From NCBI GenBank assembly GCA_024277475.1, contig JAJRVC010000205.1:1-22831 (forward strand): 22,831 nucleotides of DNA, in the 5' to 3' direction. Under the pieces are notes generated by a model that saw only the letters and a list, made by a program, of their open reading frames with translations, ran no database searches and was not told the origin of the DNA. Positions 7,866 to 14,978 of the stretch are shown one piece after another; position 1 is the stretch's first letter; every line of letters begins with the position of its first letter. The translations under genes were made by a program, and so were the position numbers. The DNA is from Deltaproteobacteria bacterium. GTDB lineage: Bacteria > Desulfobacterota > Desulfobacteria > Desulfobacterales > JAFDCJ01.

Positions 7866-8037
7866 TAGTGGTGCCCTTGGGGCCCAACAGGGAAACCGGT
7901 GAAATTCCGGTACGGACCCGCCGCTGTGTTCGGGGACGAAATCCGCAATTACCACTGATTTATCACCAAACAGATCGGGAAGGCGCGGACGGTAGATTGA
8001 TCCGAAAGTCAGAAGACCTGCCATTACGTTGATGTTT
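7866..8037 (+). ncRNA. Cobalamin (AdoCbl) riboswitch upstream of cobT
   Basis: Conserved aptamer elements appear in order: GTGGTGCCC near the 5' end, the core CAGGGAAACCGGTGAAATTC with CCGGT, then GGACCCGCCGCTGTG, and the B12 box AGTCAGAAGACCTGCC at 8007-8022. A perfect intrinsic terminator follows at 8050-8083 and a strong promoter precedes it. Cobalamin binding should favour termination and lower cobT expression. Limits are approximate. Confidence 0.95.
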
Positions 8038-8049
8038 GTGGAGACGGCA

Positions 8050-8083
8050 AATCCCCAAGCGGTTACGCTTGGGGATTTTTTTT
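8050..8083 (+). terminator. Intrinsic terminator of the cobT riboswitch
   Basis: A perfect 12-bp stem (AATCCCCAAGCG with CGCTTGGGGATT, loop GTTA) is followed by eight T residues (8076-8083). It lies 28 nt after the B12 box, as expected for a transcription-termination expression platform. Confidence 0.93.
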
Positions 8084-8319
8084 GATTGAGCCCGCAGTGC
8101 CTCCCAATAGTCAATGCCAGCTTAGGCCTTTAGCGGGGTTTTTCCGGCAACAGGTTGTAAGAAACTGAAAGTTTCAGCTTTAGGTGTTCAGCCCAGCCGA
8201 GGAGGCCGCTTTTTGCGAGCGCAGTCTCGCAAAAGGCTTAGATTCTATTTGTTGAAATTACATCATGTTTGCACATGATTTATGCCGTCCAAATTTAATA
8301 TTTACGGAGGATCTTTAAA
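8084..8319 (+). other. Long untranslated leader between riboswitch terminator and cobT, with three hairpins
   Basis: This 236-nt stretch has no credible gene. It holds three short inverted repeats: GAAACT-GAA-AGTTTC (8161-8175); TTTTGCGAG-6 nt-CTCGCAAAA (8211-8234), extended by GCC/GGC across a 3-nt bulge; and ATCATGT-TTGC-ACATGAT (8262-8279). The last ends 27 nt before the cobT ribosome-binding site GGAGG (8306-8310). None has a U-tract, so none reads as a second terminator. Confidence 0.5.
8211..8234 (+). repeat. Perfect 9-bp inverted repeat in cobT leader
   Basis: TTTTGCGAG and CTCGCAAAA flank a 6-nt loop. The stem extends to 12 bp if GCC (8205-8207) pairs with GGC (8235-8237) across a GCT bulge. 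It may be an RNA structure or a dispersed palindromic element. Confidence 0.5.
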
Positions 8320-9378
8320 ATGAACCTGCAAGACATCATTAAAAGTATCGAGCCCCTGGATCAGGATTGGATTACAAAAGCCGAAAAAAGAACTGCAAAG
8401 CTGGTTATGCCGACCCGGGCCCTGGGAAGGCTGCATGATATTTCCGAGCGTCTCTGCGGAATCCAAAAAACCCTGCAGCCATCCTTAAATCGCAAAGCAA
8501 TACTGGTGATGGCCGGTGATCACGGAGTCGTAGAAGAAGGCGTCAGTGCATATCCCCAGGAAGTGACCGGTGCCATGGTGCGGACGTTTCTCGCCGACGG
8601 TGCCGGCATCAATGCCATCGCACGGCACGTGGCAGCGGATGTATTTGTGGTGGATATGGGCATCAAAGCCGAACTGGATGGCGTTGACAGCGATCGATTG
8701 ATTGTTCACAAAATTGCTCACGGTACCTCCAATTTTGCCCGCGGGCCGGCGATGTCACGCCGCAATGCTGAACAGGCCATTTTGTTCGGATTCCATGAAG
8801 CTTCCAAGCTTTATCAGCAGGGGGTTGAAATTATAGGTACCGGAGATATGGGCATCGGCAATACCACTCCTTCGGCCGCAATCGGGGCCGTCATATGCGG
8901 CGCCGACCCGCGAAAAATGGTTGGACGCGGAACCGGTGTTGACATTGAAGGACTCACCCGCAAACGGGATGTGGTGGCCCGCGGCATCGCAGTAAATAAT
9001 CCGGACCCTGCCGACGGCCTGGATGTGCTTGCCAAGGTGGGTGGATTTGAAATCGGGGCAATTGCCGGCTGTGTACTGTCTGCCGGATTTCACCGGCACC
9101 CGGTGGTAATCGACGGCTTCATTTCGACAGCCGGTGCCCTCATTGCCCAGTCCCTGTGCCCTTTTGTGAAGGATTATCTATTTGCCGGCCACCGTTCTGA
9201 AGAGACCGGCCACCGGACAATGCTGGATTATCTTGCGATAGACCCGATCCTGGATCTCGGAATGCGATTGGGCGAAGGGACCGGCGGTGCCTTGGCCATG
9301 AACATTATGCAGGGTGCAGTCAGTGTTTTTAGAGAAGTGATGACCTTAGACGAAGCGGGTGTCGCCGATAAAAAATGA
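8320..9378 (+). CDS. cobT: Nicotinate-nucleotide:dimethylbenzimidazole phosphoribosyltransferase (CobT)
   Basis: Makes alpha-ribazole 5'-phosphate from dimethylbenzimidazole (or another lower-ligand base) and nicotinate mononucleotide, for the nucleotide loop of cobalamin. Length is 352 aa, typical of CobT. Characteristic segments are ILVMAGDHGVVEEGVSAYPQ (about 61-80), the GTGDMGIGNTTPSAAIGAV stretch, GRGTGVD, then HPVVIDGFISTAGAL, and the C-terminal LGEGTGGALAM. In the last segment the Glu at about residue 319 corresponds to the catalytic base known from the Salmonella enzyme. The ATG is 9 nt after GGAGG. The gene is preceded by a promoter, cobalamin riboswitch and terminator. No other cobalamin gene follows it; the next gene faces the other way. 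Confidence 0.97.
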   Translation: MNLQDIIKSIEPLDQDWITKAEKRTAKLVMPTRALGRLHDISERLCGIQKTLQPSLNRKAILVMAGDHGVVEEGVSAYPQEVTGAMVRTFLADGAGINAIARHVAADVFVVDMGIKAELDGVDSDRLIVHKIAHGTSNFARGPAMSRRNAEQAILFGFHEASKLYQQGVEIIGTGDMGIGNTTPSAAIGAVICGADPRKMVGRGTGVDIEGLTRKRDVVARGIAVNNPDPADGLDVLAKVGGFEIGAIAGCVLSAGFHRHPVVIDGFISTAGALIAQSLCPFVKDYLFAGHRSEETGHRTMLDYLAIDPILDLGMRLGEGTGGALAMNIMQGAVSVFREVMTLDEAGVADKK

Positions 9379-9457
9379 TGAATGAATATTAACAAATTGT
9401 GGAAGTCGCTTCGCGTCGTCGTTTGATGATCATAAAATCGATAGGATTCCTTAACTC

Positions 9458-9480
9458 GTCATTCGTCTATCGACATTCGT
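9458..9480 (-). repeat. Copy A of a short dispersed repeat (ACGAATGTCGA ... GAATGAC)
   Basis: On the minus strand ACGAATGTCGA, 5 nt, then GAATGAC. The same two blocks with a 6-nt gap occur at 15860-15883. Both copies lie between convergent genes. A further GGAATGAC octamer is at 9491-9498 on the minus strand. Confidence 0.45.
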
Positions 9481-9491
9481 AATTCCCAAGG

Positions 9492-9938
9492 TCATTCCCA
9501 ATGGTCATCCTTCTTGCGTTTTAAGTCTATCGTGTGGTTTCGGGTAGTGTCCGCCTCATCGCTTCTGTGTTCCAGATCAATGTAGCGCCAGGTCCCACGC
9601 CTATCAACAAACGAATTAAGCAGCCAGCTGATGGCACTGATCATCAGTGAACCCAGAATGGCCGACCAGAATCCATCAACGTCAAAACCTGAAATGACAC
9701 CGGATGCCATCTTCAGCATCAGGGCGTTAATTACAAAGGTAAAAAAACCCAGGGTCAGAATATTAATTGGGAGGGTAATAAGAAGTGCGATGGGTCTAAA
9801 CAGTGCATTTAAAATACCAAGCACGGCCGCCGCGAGAAATGCCGCAAAAAATCCCGCTACATGGATACCGTCAAGCATATACGATGTAAGGATAATGGCG
9901 CCGCTGGAGGTCAGCCACCTGATAAAAAGACCGTTCAT
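9492..9938 (-). CDS. Small membrane protein, PF04020 / phage-holin-4_2-like (YvlD-type)
   Basis: Integral membrane protein of 148 aa with about four hydrophobic segments (roughly 5-25, 29-47, 53-78, 87-111) and a charged C-terminal tail ending in KRKKDDHWE. The segments NALFRPIALLITLPINILTLG and FVINALMLKMASG, then GFDVDGFWSAILGSLMISAISWLL, match the PF04020 family, which databases call 'phage holin family' though no lytic role is established for chromosomal members. There is no endolysin or phage gene nearby, so a holin role is unlikely here. It follows ihfA by 10 bp on the same strand and is probably co-transcribed with it. No clear ribosome-binding site precedes its ATG. The function is unknown. 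Confidence 0.85.
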   Translation of the reverse strand: MNGLFIRWLTSSGAIILTSYMLDGIHVAGFFAAFLAAAVLGILNALFRPIALLITLPINILTLGFFTFVINALMLKMASGVISGFDVDGFWSAILGSLMISAISWLLNSFVDRRGTWRYIDLEHRSDEADTTRNHTIDLKRKKDDHWE

Positions 9939-9948
9939 TAATTTGGGG

Positions 9949-10233
9949 TTACCGGCCGTTAATTTTTTCTCTCAACAAATGGGAACATCGAAATGTGACC
10001 ACCTGACGTTGCGAGAGCATCATATCATCGCCCGTGGCCGGATTTCTTCCTCTTCTTTCCTTTTTGTTCTTTACACAAAATTTACCGAATCCGCTGATCA
10101 AAACGTCCTCTCCTTTTTCTAAAGTACTTTTGATTTGTTCCAGCAGAATCTCTATCAGTTCGGCAGATCGGTTTTTAGGAAATCCGAGATCATTGTGAAT
10201 TGCATCTACGATATTGGCTTTGGTCAGTGTCAT
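9949..10233 (-). CDS. ihfA: Integration host factor subunit alpha / HU-family DNA-binding protein
   Basis: Nucleoid protein of 94 aa that bends DNA as a dimer. It has the HU/IHF fold: N-terminal helices (TKANIVDAIHNDLGF, then SAELIEILLEQIKSTLEKG), the SGFGKF turn (47-52), and the beta-arm tip GRNPATGDD with the intercalating Pro at residue 65. It closes with VVTFRCSHLLREKIN. The opening MTLTKANIVD resembles IHF-alpha more than HU or IHF-beta, though HU cannot be fully excluded. AGGAG lies 10 nt before the ATG. Confidence 0.88.
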   Translation of the reverse strand: MTLTKANIVDAIHNDLGFPKNRSAELIEILLEQIKSTLEKGEDVLISGFGKFCVKNKKERRGRNPATGDDMMLSQRQVVTFRCSHLLREKINGR

Positions 10234-10294
10234 TGATCATTTGCTCCTGTGGGTCAAAAGGGACTCTGGTTGGAAAAATCATAACAACGGCGCT

Positions 10295-10323
10295 AAGCTA
10301 ATTAAATCTTTTACTTTTGTCAA
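10295..10323 (-). promoter_or_regulatory. Candidate promoter for ihfA
   Basis: On the minus strand a consensus TTGACA (10323-10318) is followed after 17 bp by TAGCTT (10300-10295). The -35 is perfect and the -10 is weak. The 5' leader would be about 55 nt. Confidence 0.5.
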
Positions 10324-10392
10324 GGAATTAAAAGTATTTGAAACCATATTCACTGTCGTTTGTCAAAGTCTTTTTATGGCCTACCGAATTTA

Positions 10393-11595
10393 TCATGGAA
10401 CTGCGGCTGTGTAAATCAAGGCATCCCCTGTAATTGAGTAGCCGATCACAGCAGCGGGGATAATGGCGGAATCCCCTTTTTTAATATTGACAATTTCCTG
10501 GGTGCCTTTATCCTTTAAGTAAGCCGTGCCTTCGGTACACAGCATAATTTCAACACTCCTGGATTCTGATGAATCATAAGGGCTTCCTGCTGATGTCGAA
10601 ACCACCGAAAGAACAAATTCATCCGCTTCGCTGACATATACTCGTTCATTCTCATTTTTTTTTATGGTCTTTAGAATATTGACAGGACGGGGTTTAAAGT
10701 TCACCACTTTCAGCAGTTCCGGTACATCTATATGTTTCGGGGTGAGCCCCCCTCTTAAAACGTTGTCCGAATTGGCCATCAACTCCATCCCTACTCCTTC
10801 CAGATAGGCATGCAGTTCCCCTGAGGGCAGAAATAAGGCTTCGCCGGGCTTCAATTCAATAAGATTTAACAACAGGGGGGCAAGAGTTCCAATATCGCTG
10901 GGGTATTCATTTGCAAGTCTTGTCATCCAGTAAAACGCAAAATTTTCATCCGAATATTGATGCGCATTTTGGACGGCCTCATCGATCACTCGTTTTTTCC
11001 GTTGGCAGTCCAGGGTCAACAAATCCGTAAAGAATCTCTTCAATCCTCGGAAATCCGGCTGCTTTTTCAGTAAATCCAATTCGCAGGCCAACCCTACAGG
11101 ACAATTTTGACCCATCAAGGCGAGGATATCGGGGATATTACGAAATCCACACATTGCCCAAAACGTTGATAAAGCACATATACACTCTGCTTTTTGGTTG
11201 TCATCCTTGTAATTGCGGTTGGGAGCGTCTATCGCGATTCCCTGGTCGGTTTCCCTCTTAAATCCCTCTTTAGCCTGATTCAAGCCGGGGTGCGCCTGAA
11301 TGGAAAGGGGTTTTGCAGCCGCCAGTACTTTGAACAGGTACGGCAGTTTGTTATCAAAAGCCAAAGCCACATCATTCCCCAGGATCTCTTGCGGGTACTT
11401 TGCAATTAATTCTGTTAGCGACAGCCATTGCCCATCATAATTTACAAAGGATGGCGCTTTGGGGTGAGCGCCCATCCAAAGCTCAGCTCTGGGCTCATGT
11501 GAAGGATTCCGCTCTCCGAGAAGTTCAGGAATTGCAGTTGGAGACCCCCAACCATAATTCTGTATGGTATTTTTAAGCAATTTGATGGTTCGCAT
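10393..11595 (-). CDS. manA: Mannose-6-phosphate isomerase, class I
   Basis: Zinc enzyme that interconverts mannose 6-phosphate and fructose 6-phosphate, feeding mannose into glycans or glycolysis. Length is 400 aa, the normal type I size. The N-terminal IQNYGWG, RAELWMGAHP and LPYLFKVL motifs are followed by IQAHP (Q100, H102), KAECICAL (E137) and LPSGELHAY (H262), the four expected zinc ligands. NVLRGGLTPKHID (from 278) supplies the active-site Arg281. The C-terminal cupin half is complete. The gene is monocistronic on the minus strand and divergent from the PP2C operon across a 346-bp AT-rich spacer. The ATG has no obvious Shine-Dalgarno sequence. A class I isomerase without a fused guanylyltransferase points to general hexose metabolism. 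Confidence 0.96.
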   Translation of the reverse strand: MRTIKLLKNTIQNYGWGSPTAIPELLGERNPSHEPRAELWMGAHPKAPSFVNYDGQWLSLTELIAKYPQEILGNDVALAFDNKLPYLFKVLAAAKPLSIQAHPGLNQAKEGFKRETDQGIAIDAPNRNYKDDNQKAECICALSTFWAMCGFRNIPDILALMGQNCPVGLACELDLLKKQPDFRGLKRFFTDLLTLDCQRKKRVIDEAVQNAHQYSDENFAFYWMTRLANEYPSDIGTLAPLLLNLIELKPGEALFLPSGELHAYLEGVGMELMANSDNVLRGGLTPKHIDVPELLKVVNFKPRPVNILKTIKKNENERVYVSEADEFVLSVVSTSAGSPYDSSESRSVEIMLCTEGTAYLKDKGTQEIVNIKKGDSAIIPAAVIGYSITGDALIYTAAVP

Positions 11596-11626
11596 TGTTT
11601 CGTCGTTAGGTGATTAAAGCTATAAT

Positions 11627-11655
11627 TATTTAAAAAAATTAATGTTTCCTTTCAA
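11627..11655 (-). promoter_or_regulatory. Candidate promoter for manA
   Basis: On the minus strand TTGAAA (11655-11650), a 17-bp spacer and TAAATA (11632-11627). The leader would be about 25 nt. The region is AT-rich, so chance matches are likely. Confidence 0.4.
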
Positions 11656-11822
11656 ATAGACGATACTATATATTGAAACCAGATAAAACTCAGGTGACGG
11701 CTTCCGCTCGGGATGGTAGAAATTTGTGGAATCACTAAACACTATCAATTTATAATAGATTAATTCGGCAACAGCAAGTTTTTTATCATCACAAACCGGA
11801 AAAAATAGCTGCACAAGACACA

Positions 11823-11842
11823 AACAATAAATGTTTATTGTT
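11823..11842. promoter_or_regulatory. 20-bp palindrome, possible operator
   Basis: AACAATAAATGTTTATTGTT has perfect 9-bp arms around a central TG. It lies 100 bp upstream of the PP2C start and about 230 bp upstream of manA. It could bind a dimeric regulator. I do not recognise the motif as that of a named regulator. Confidence 0.4.
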
Positions 11843-11941
11843 AATTAATCTTTGTGTTTCGATTTCTGACAAGATGTTGTCATAAAAACGGACTAAGGGC
11901 CTAATTGCCAAACCAATTTTATTTGAAGTTATTTAAGCATT

Positions 11942-12787
11942 ATGATCATTGTCGAATCGGCAAGTATTACCGATAAAGGTAAAAAACGCAAAGTCAATGA
12001 AGATGCCCTGATTCTTGAAGATGCTCTGGGACTTTATGTCGTCGCCGATGGGATGGGTGGCCATCGGGCCGGTGATATTGCCAGTCGACTGGTTGTCGAA
12101 ACCATCGGAGAGTATATCAAAAAATCCATAGGCAATGACGATTGTGATCAAATTGCAGACTTCGATGAAGCCCTCTCCCTGGAAGCCAACCGTCTTCTTA
12201 GCGCTATTCGCCTGTCCAACCAGGTCGTGCATGAAGCATCTCTGGGAAACAAACTCTGGCTGGGAATGGGCTCGACTGTATCTACCCTATACTTTACCGA
12301 AAACACTCTGATTGCAGCCAATGTCGGAGACAGTCCCATTTATCTGGTTCGCGCCGGCAAGATCAAGCTGCTGTCGGTGCCCCATACATTTCTGGCAGAG
12401 CAAAAAGCTCTTAACCCGGAAAATGCCGAAAAACTGGGAATGGAATTCAGGCATGTGTTAACCCGGGCAGTGGGAACGGAAAAATTTGTAAAAGTAGATA
12501 TTTATGAAATTCAATGTTTCAAAGATGATATTTTAGTGATCAGCTCCGACGGTTTGGATGACAAAGTGTCACCGGAAGAAATTTTGGAACTGACCCACAA
12601 CTATGGGCCTGATGCGGCATGTCAAAAACTGGTGGACCTGGCCAATGATCGCGGTGGTGATGACAATATTACTGTGATTGTGCTTAAAATCAAATTGGTT
12701 AAAAATTCACAGCGTAAGATCAAACGATTTTTAGCCCTGATTAAGCGGAATTCTTTCAGAATTCTGACCAGAATAAACTTAATCTAA
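11942..12787 (+). CDS. PP2C-family protein Ser/Thr phosphatase
   Basis: Mn2+/Mg2+-dependent phosphatase (PppA/Stp type), 281 aa, acting on phospho-Ser/Thr in the cytoplasm. Motifs in order are KVNEDALI (18-25), ADGMGGHRAGD (35-45, metal ligand D36), GMGST (108-112), ANVGDSPIYLVR (126-137), HVLTRAVG (171-178), SSDGLDD (201-207, D203) and GGDDNITVIVL (238-248, D241). All catalytic acids are present. The last 25 residues form a basic, hydrophobic tail beyond the domain (from about 255) that could bind membrane or a partner. It is the first gene of a four-gene operon with an FHA protein, a glycosyltransferase and a HAD hydrolase, so the FHA partner is a likely substrate. The ribosome-binding site is weak. 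The type VI secretion phosphatase PppA is a relative, but no secretion genes lie nearby. Confidence 0.94.
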   Translation: MIIVESASITDKGKKRKVNEDALILEDALGLYVVADGMGGHRAGDIASRLVVETIGEYIKKSIGNDDCDQIADFDEALSLEANRLLSAIRLSNQVVHEASLGNKLWLGMGSTVSTLYFTENTLIAANVGDSPIYLVRAGKIKLLSVPHTFLAEQKALNPENAEKLGMEFRHVLTRAVGTEKFVKVDIYEIQCFKDDILVISSDGLDDKVSPEEILELTHNYGPDAACQKLVDLANDRGGDDNITVIVLKIKLVKNSQRKIKRFLALIKRNSFRILTRINLI

Positions 12788-12812
12788 TGTTACAATATCC
12801 AAGAGCTGCAAG

Positions 12813-13556
12813 ATGCCAAACTTAACCTTAAAATTTAAAGATACCACACTTGGAGATTATCGGCTTCAGAAGGGACATTCCTTAACAATCGGCCGGCGGA
12901 AAAACAATGACGTGGTCATCGAAAATCTGGCGGTTTCGGGTCACCATGCCAAAATAGATTCAATGGCAGATGGGTTTGTGCTGGTCGACCTGCAAAGCAA
13001 AAATGGTTCCTTCGTCAACGAGCATTTGATTAATTCACATTGGCTCAAAAATGGAGATGTTATCAGTATCGGGAAGCATTCTCTGGATTTTTTCTATTCC
13101 GAAGATGAGGTAATGCCCGATGATGCTTCGGATGAGATGGAAAAAACCATGGTAATGGATACAAGTCAGCATCGAAATATGATGAAAAAGAGCAATTCAA
13201 AAATTCCCAAACCTGCCAGCAAAGGTAATAAGAATGAGATCATTGGGGTCCTGACCTATTTAGCCGGCGGAAACGGTAAAACCAAGCTCAACGGTAAGAT
13301 TACCAAACTCGGCAAACACCGCACTTCCGATATTGTTGTTAAGGGGCTATTCGTTGGACGAACAGCGGTCACCATCAGCAGAAGACCCGATGGTTTCTAC
13401 TTAAGCTATGTTGGTGGGCTGTCAAAGCCGAAACTCAATGAAAAATCAGTGAAACAATCAGCCATCCTCAATGATCTTGATGTCATTGATATCGGCTCAA
13501 CAAAACTGCAATTTTTTATACAAAAACCTCACCAAAAAAAGAAAAAAATGATATAG
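12813..13556 (+). CDS. Double FHA-domain protein, second domain degenerate
   Basis: Phosphothreonine-recognition protein of 247 aa. The first FHA domain (about 24-95) has the core residues R28 (TIGRRKNND), S42 and H45 (VSGHHAKI) and N64-G65 (SKNGSFVN), so it should bind phosphothreonine. An acidic linker (97-110) leads to EKTMVMDTS, with T112 a possible phosphorylation site of the GarA-like kind. The second FHA-like domain (about 145-236) keeps the fold pattern TKLGKHRTSDIVV ... VIDIGSTKLQFF. It has Lys in place of the key Arg, RTAV in place of SxxH, and no NG pair, so it has probably lost phosphopeptide binding. The C-terminus is lysine-rich. It lies 25 bp after the PP2C gene and 8 bp before the glycosyltransferase. 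The first domain is certain; the partner is unknown. Confidence 0.9.
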   Translation: MPNLTLKFKDTTLGDYRLQKGHSLTIGRRKNNDVVIENLAVSGHHAKIDSMADGFVLVDLQSKNGSFVNEHLINSHWLKNGDVISIGKHSLDFFYSEDEVMPDDASDEMEKTMVMDTSQHRNMMKKSNSKIPKPASKGNKNEIIGVLTYLAGGNGKTKLNGKITKLGKHRTSDIVVKGLFVGRTAVTISRRPDGFYLSYVGGLSKPKLNEKSVKQSAILNDLDVIDIGSTKLQFFIQKPHQKKKKMI

Positions 13557-13564
13557 CAAAGTAC

Positions 13565-14974
13565 ATGAAAATCGCATTTTTGCATTATCATCTAAAAACC
13601 GGCGGGGTCACCACTGTTTTAAAGCAGCAGTTGTCTGCCATCGGAAAAAAATGCAAAACTCTTGTGCTCACAGGACTTCCTCCGGAGACGCCGTTTCCCG
13701 CCGATTTCATTCATATCCCCGAACTTGGATACAGCAGTCAGTATAAAAAAAAAATCAACCCCAATGACGTGGCCGAAAAGATCATCAATGCCATCCGTCA
13801 CAAATTTAGCGGGCTGTGCGATGTCCTTCACGTACACAATCCTACTTTGGCCAAAAATAAAAAATTTTTAGAAATTTTAAAATTATTGCAAAAAAAGGGT
13901 CTAAACCTCTTCCTGCAAATTCATGATTTTGCTGAGGATGGACGACCTTTGGACTATTTTTCAGACGAGTATCCGGCCGACTGCCATTACGGGGTCATCA
14001 ATCAGCGGGATTATGAAATCCTACTCGCCGCCGGGTTAAAAAAGGAAGGATTGCACCGACTGCTGAACACCGTAAACCCCTGTCGTATAAAACCACAACC
14101 TGAATTGGAGCCCCCCCTGGTCTTGTATCCGATCAGAGCGATCCGCCGTAAAAATATCGGTGAAGCCATTTTATTATCTCTGTTTTTTAGACACGGACAA
14201 ACCCTGGCCGTCACTTTGCCGCCCAATAGTCCGTCAGATATAAAAAGTTACGAGGGGTGGAAAGTTTTTGTTAGAGACCGGAAATTGGATATAGAATTTG
14301 ATAAAGGCCTGGGTCATAATTTTGAGACCCTGGTTCTGTCTGCCGATTTTTTGATCACGACCAGCATTACCGAGGGGTTTGGATTTTCTTTTCTTGAACC
14401 CTGGCTTTTTGAAAAATTGATCTGGGGACGTAGCCTTCCGGACATTTGTCGAGATTTTACAAAAAATGGAATCCTGCTAGATCATCTCTACACCTGTCTG
14501 TCAATTCCAGTAGATTGGATCGGCCTTCACCGTTTCAATCAAAGATGGACTGCCTGTGCACTGAATGCCTGCACACTGTTTAATTTGCCCATCGATAAGG
14601 CCTTGATCCTGAAAGCACTTGATTCCATATCCCAAAATGGGGTCATCGATTTTGGAATCCTCGATGAAACTGCCCAAAAAGAAGTGATCGTACGCCTGAT
14701 GTCCAGCAAAAAAGCCGTTGAAAAGTCGATTCAAATAAACCCGTTTCTTTCAGATCCCGGCATGGTTTCCGACAAAGACGAACGAATCAATACCAACAAA
14801 CGGATTGTTCAGGAATGCTACAATCAAACAATAAACCGGCAAAAAATGCTGAACCTTTACACTAAGGTGGTTAAAACGCCGGTTAAACAGAGAATTGATA
14901 AAACCGCTTTGGCAACGGCCTTTTTGAATCTGGAAAAATTCAGTCTCTTAAAGTGGGGCGATTACGGGGAATAG
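13565..14974 (+). CDS. GT4-like glycosyltransferase
   Basis: Probable GT-B-fold retaining glycosyltransferase, 469 aa, cytoplasmic. The N-terminal acceptor half starts with MKIAFLHYHLKTGGVTTVLK, the usual GT4 Gly-rich opening, and has VLHVHNP (87-93) and LQIHDFAEDGRP (118-128). The donor half has YPIRAIRRKNIGEAI (188-202), matching the Arg/Lys donor-phosphate motif. TSITEGFGFSFLEPW (266-280) is the E-x7-E signature, with E270 and E278. A C-terminal extension of roughly 120 residues beyond the donor domain is unassigned. Donor and acceptor cannot be read from the sequence. Its operon with a HAD hydrolase 4 bp downstream, and divergent manA, invites a sugar-phosphate pathway in which the transferase makes a product that the HAD enzyme processes, but that is inference. 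It is also co-transcribed with PP2C and FHA genes, suggesting control by protein phosphorylation. Confidence 0.85.
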   Translation: MKIAFLHYHLKTGGVTTVLKQQLSAIGKKCKTLVLTGLPPETPFPADFIHIPELGYSSQYKKKINPNDVAEKIINAIRHKFSGLCDVLHVHNPTLAKNKKFLEILKLLQKKGLNLFLQIHDFAEDGRPLDYFSDEYPADCHYGVINQRDYEILLAAGLKKEGLHRLLNTVNPCRIKPQPELEPPLVLYPIRAIRRKNIGEAILLSLFFRHGQTLAVTLPPNSPSDIKSYEGWKVFVRDRKLDIEFDKGLGHNFETLVLSADFLITTSITEGFGFSFLEPWLFEKLIWGRSLPDICRDFTKNGILLDHLYTCLSIPVDWIGLHRFNQRWTACALNACTLFNLPIDKALILKALDSISQNGVIDFGILDETAQKEVIVRLMSSKKAVEKSIQINPFLSDPGMVSDKDERINTNKRIVQECYNQTINRQKMLNLYTKVVKTPVKQRIDKTALATAFLNLEKFSLLKWGDYGE

Positions 14975-14978
14975 TGCC

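Larger units (their letters stand above)
11596..11941 (+). other. AT-rich divergent spacer between manA and the PP2C operon
   Basis: This 346-bp stretch has no credible gene. It carries the likely manA promoter (11627-11655, minus) and a 20-bp palindrome (11823-11842). For the plus-strand operon only a weak promoter candidate is visible, TTGTCA at 11877-11882 with CCTAAT 17 bp later. A 65-codon frame on the minus strand has no family resemblance and no ribosome-binding site and is left out. Confidence 0.5.

Noticed and set aside
9492..9938. Prophage remnant suggested by a 'phage holin' type membrane protein
   Set aside because: PF04020 proteins are common in ordinary chromosomes, and no endolysin, integrase or structural phage gene is present.
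9631..10122. 163-codon plus-strand frame spanning the PF04020 gene and ihfA
   Set aside because: It crosses two well-supported genes on the other strand and their spacer, and shows no family resemblance.
11626..11823. 65-codon minus-strand frame upstream of manA
   Set aside because: It overlaps the likely manA promoter and a palindrome, has no ribosome-binding site, and its sequence looks random.
11942..13556. Type VI secretion regulatory cluster (PppA/Fha)
   Set aside because: No Tss structural genes or PpkA kinase in the window; the downstream genes are a glycosyltransferase and a HAD hydrolase.
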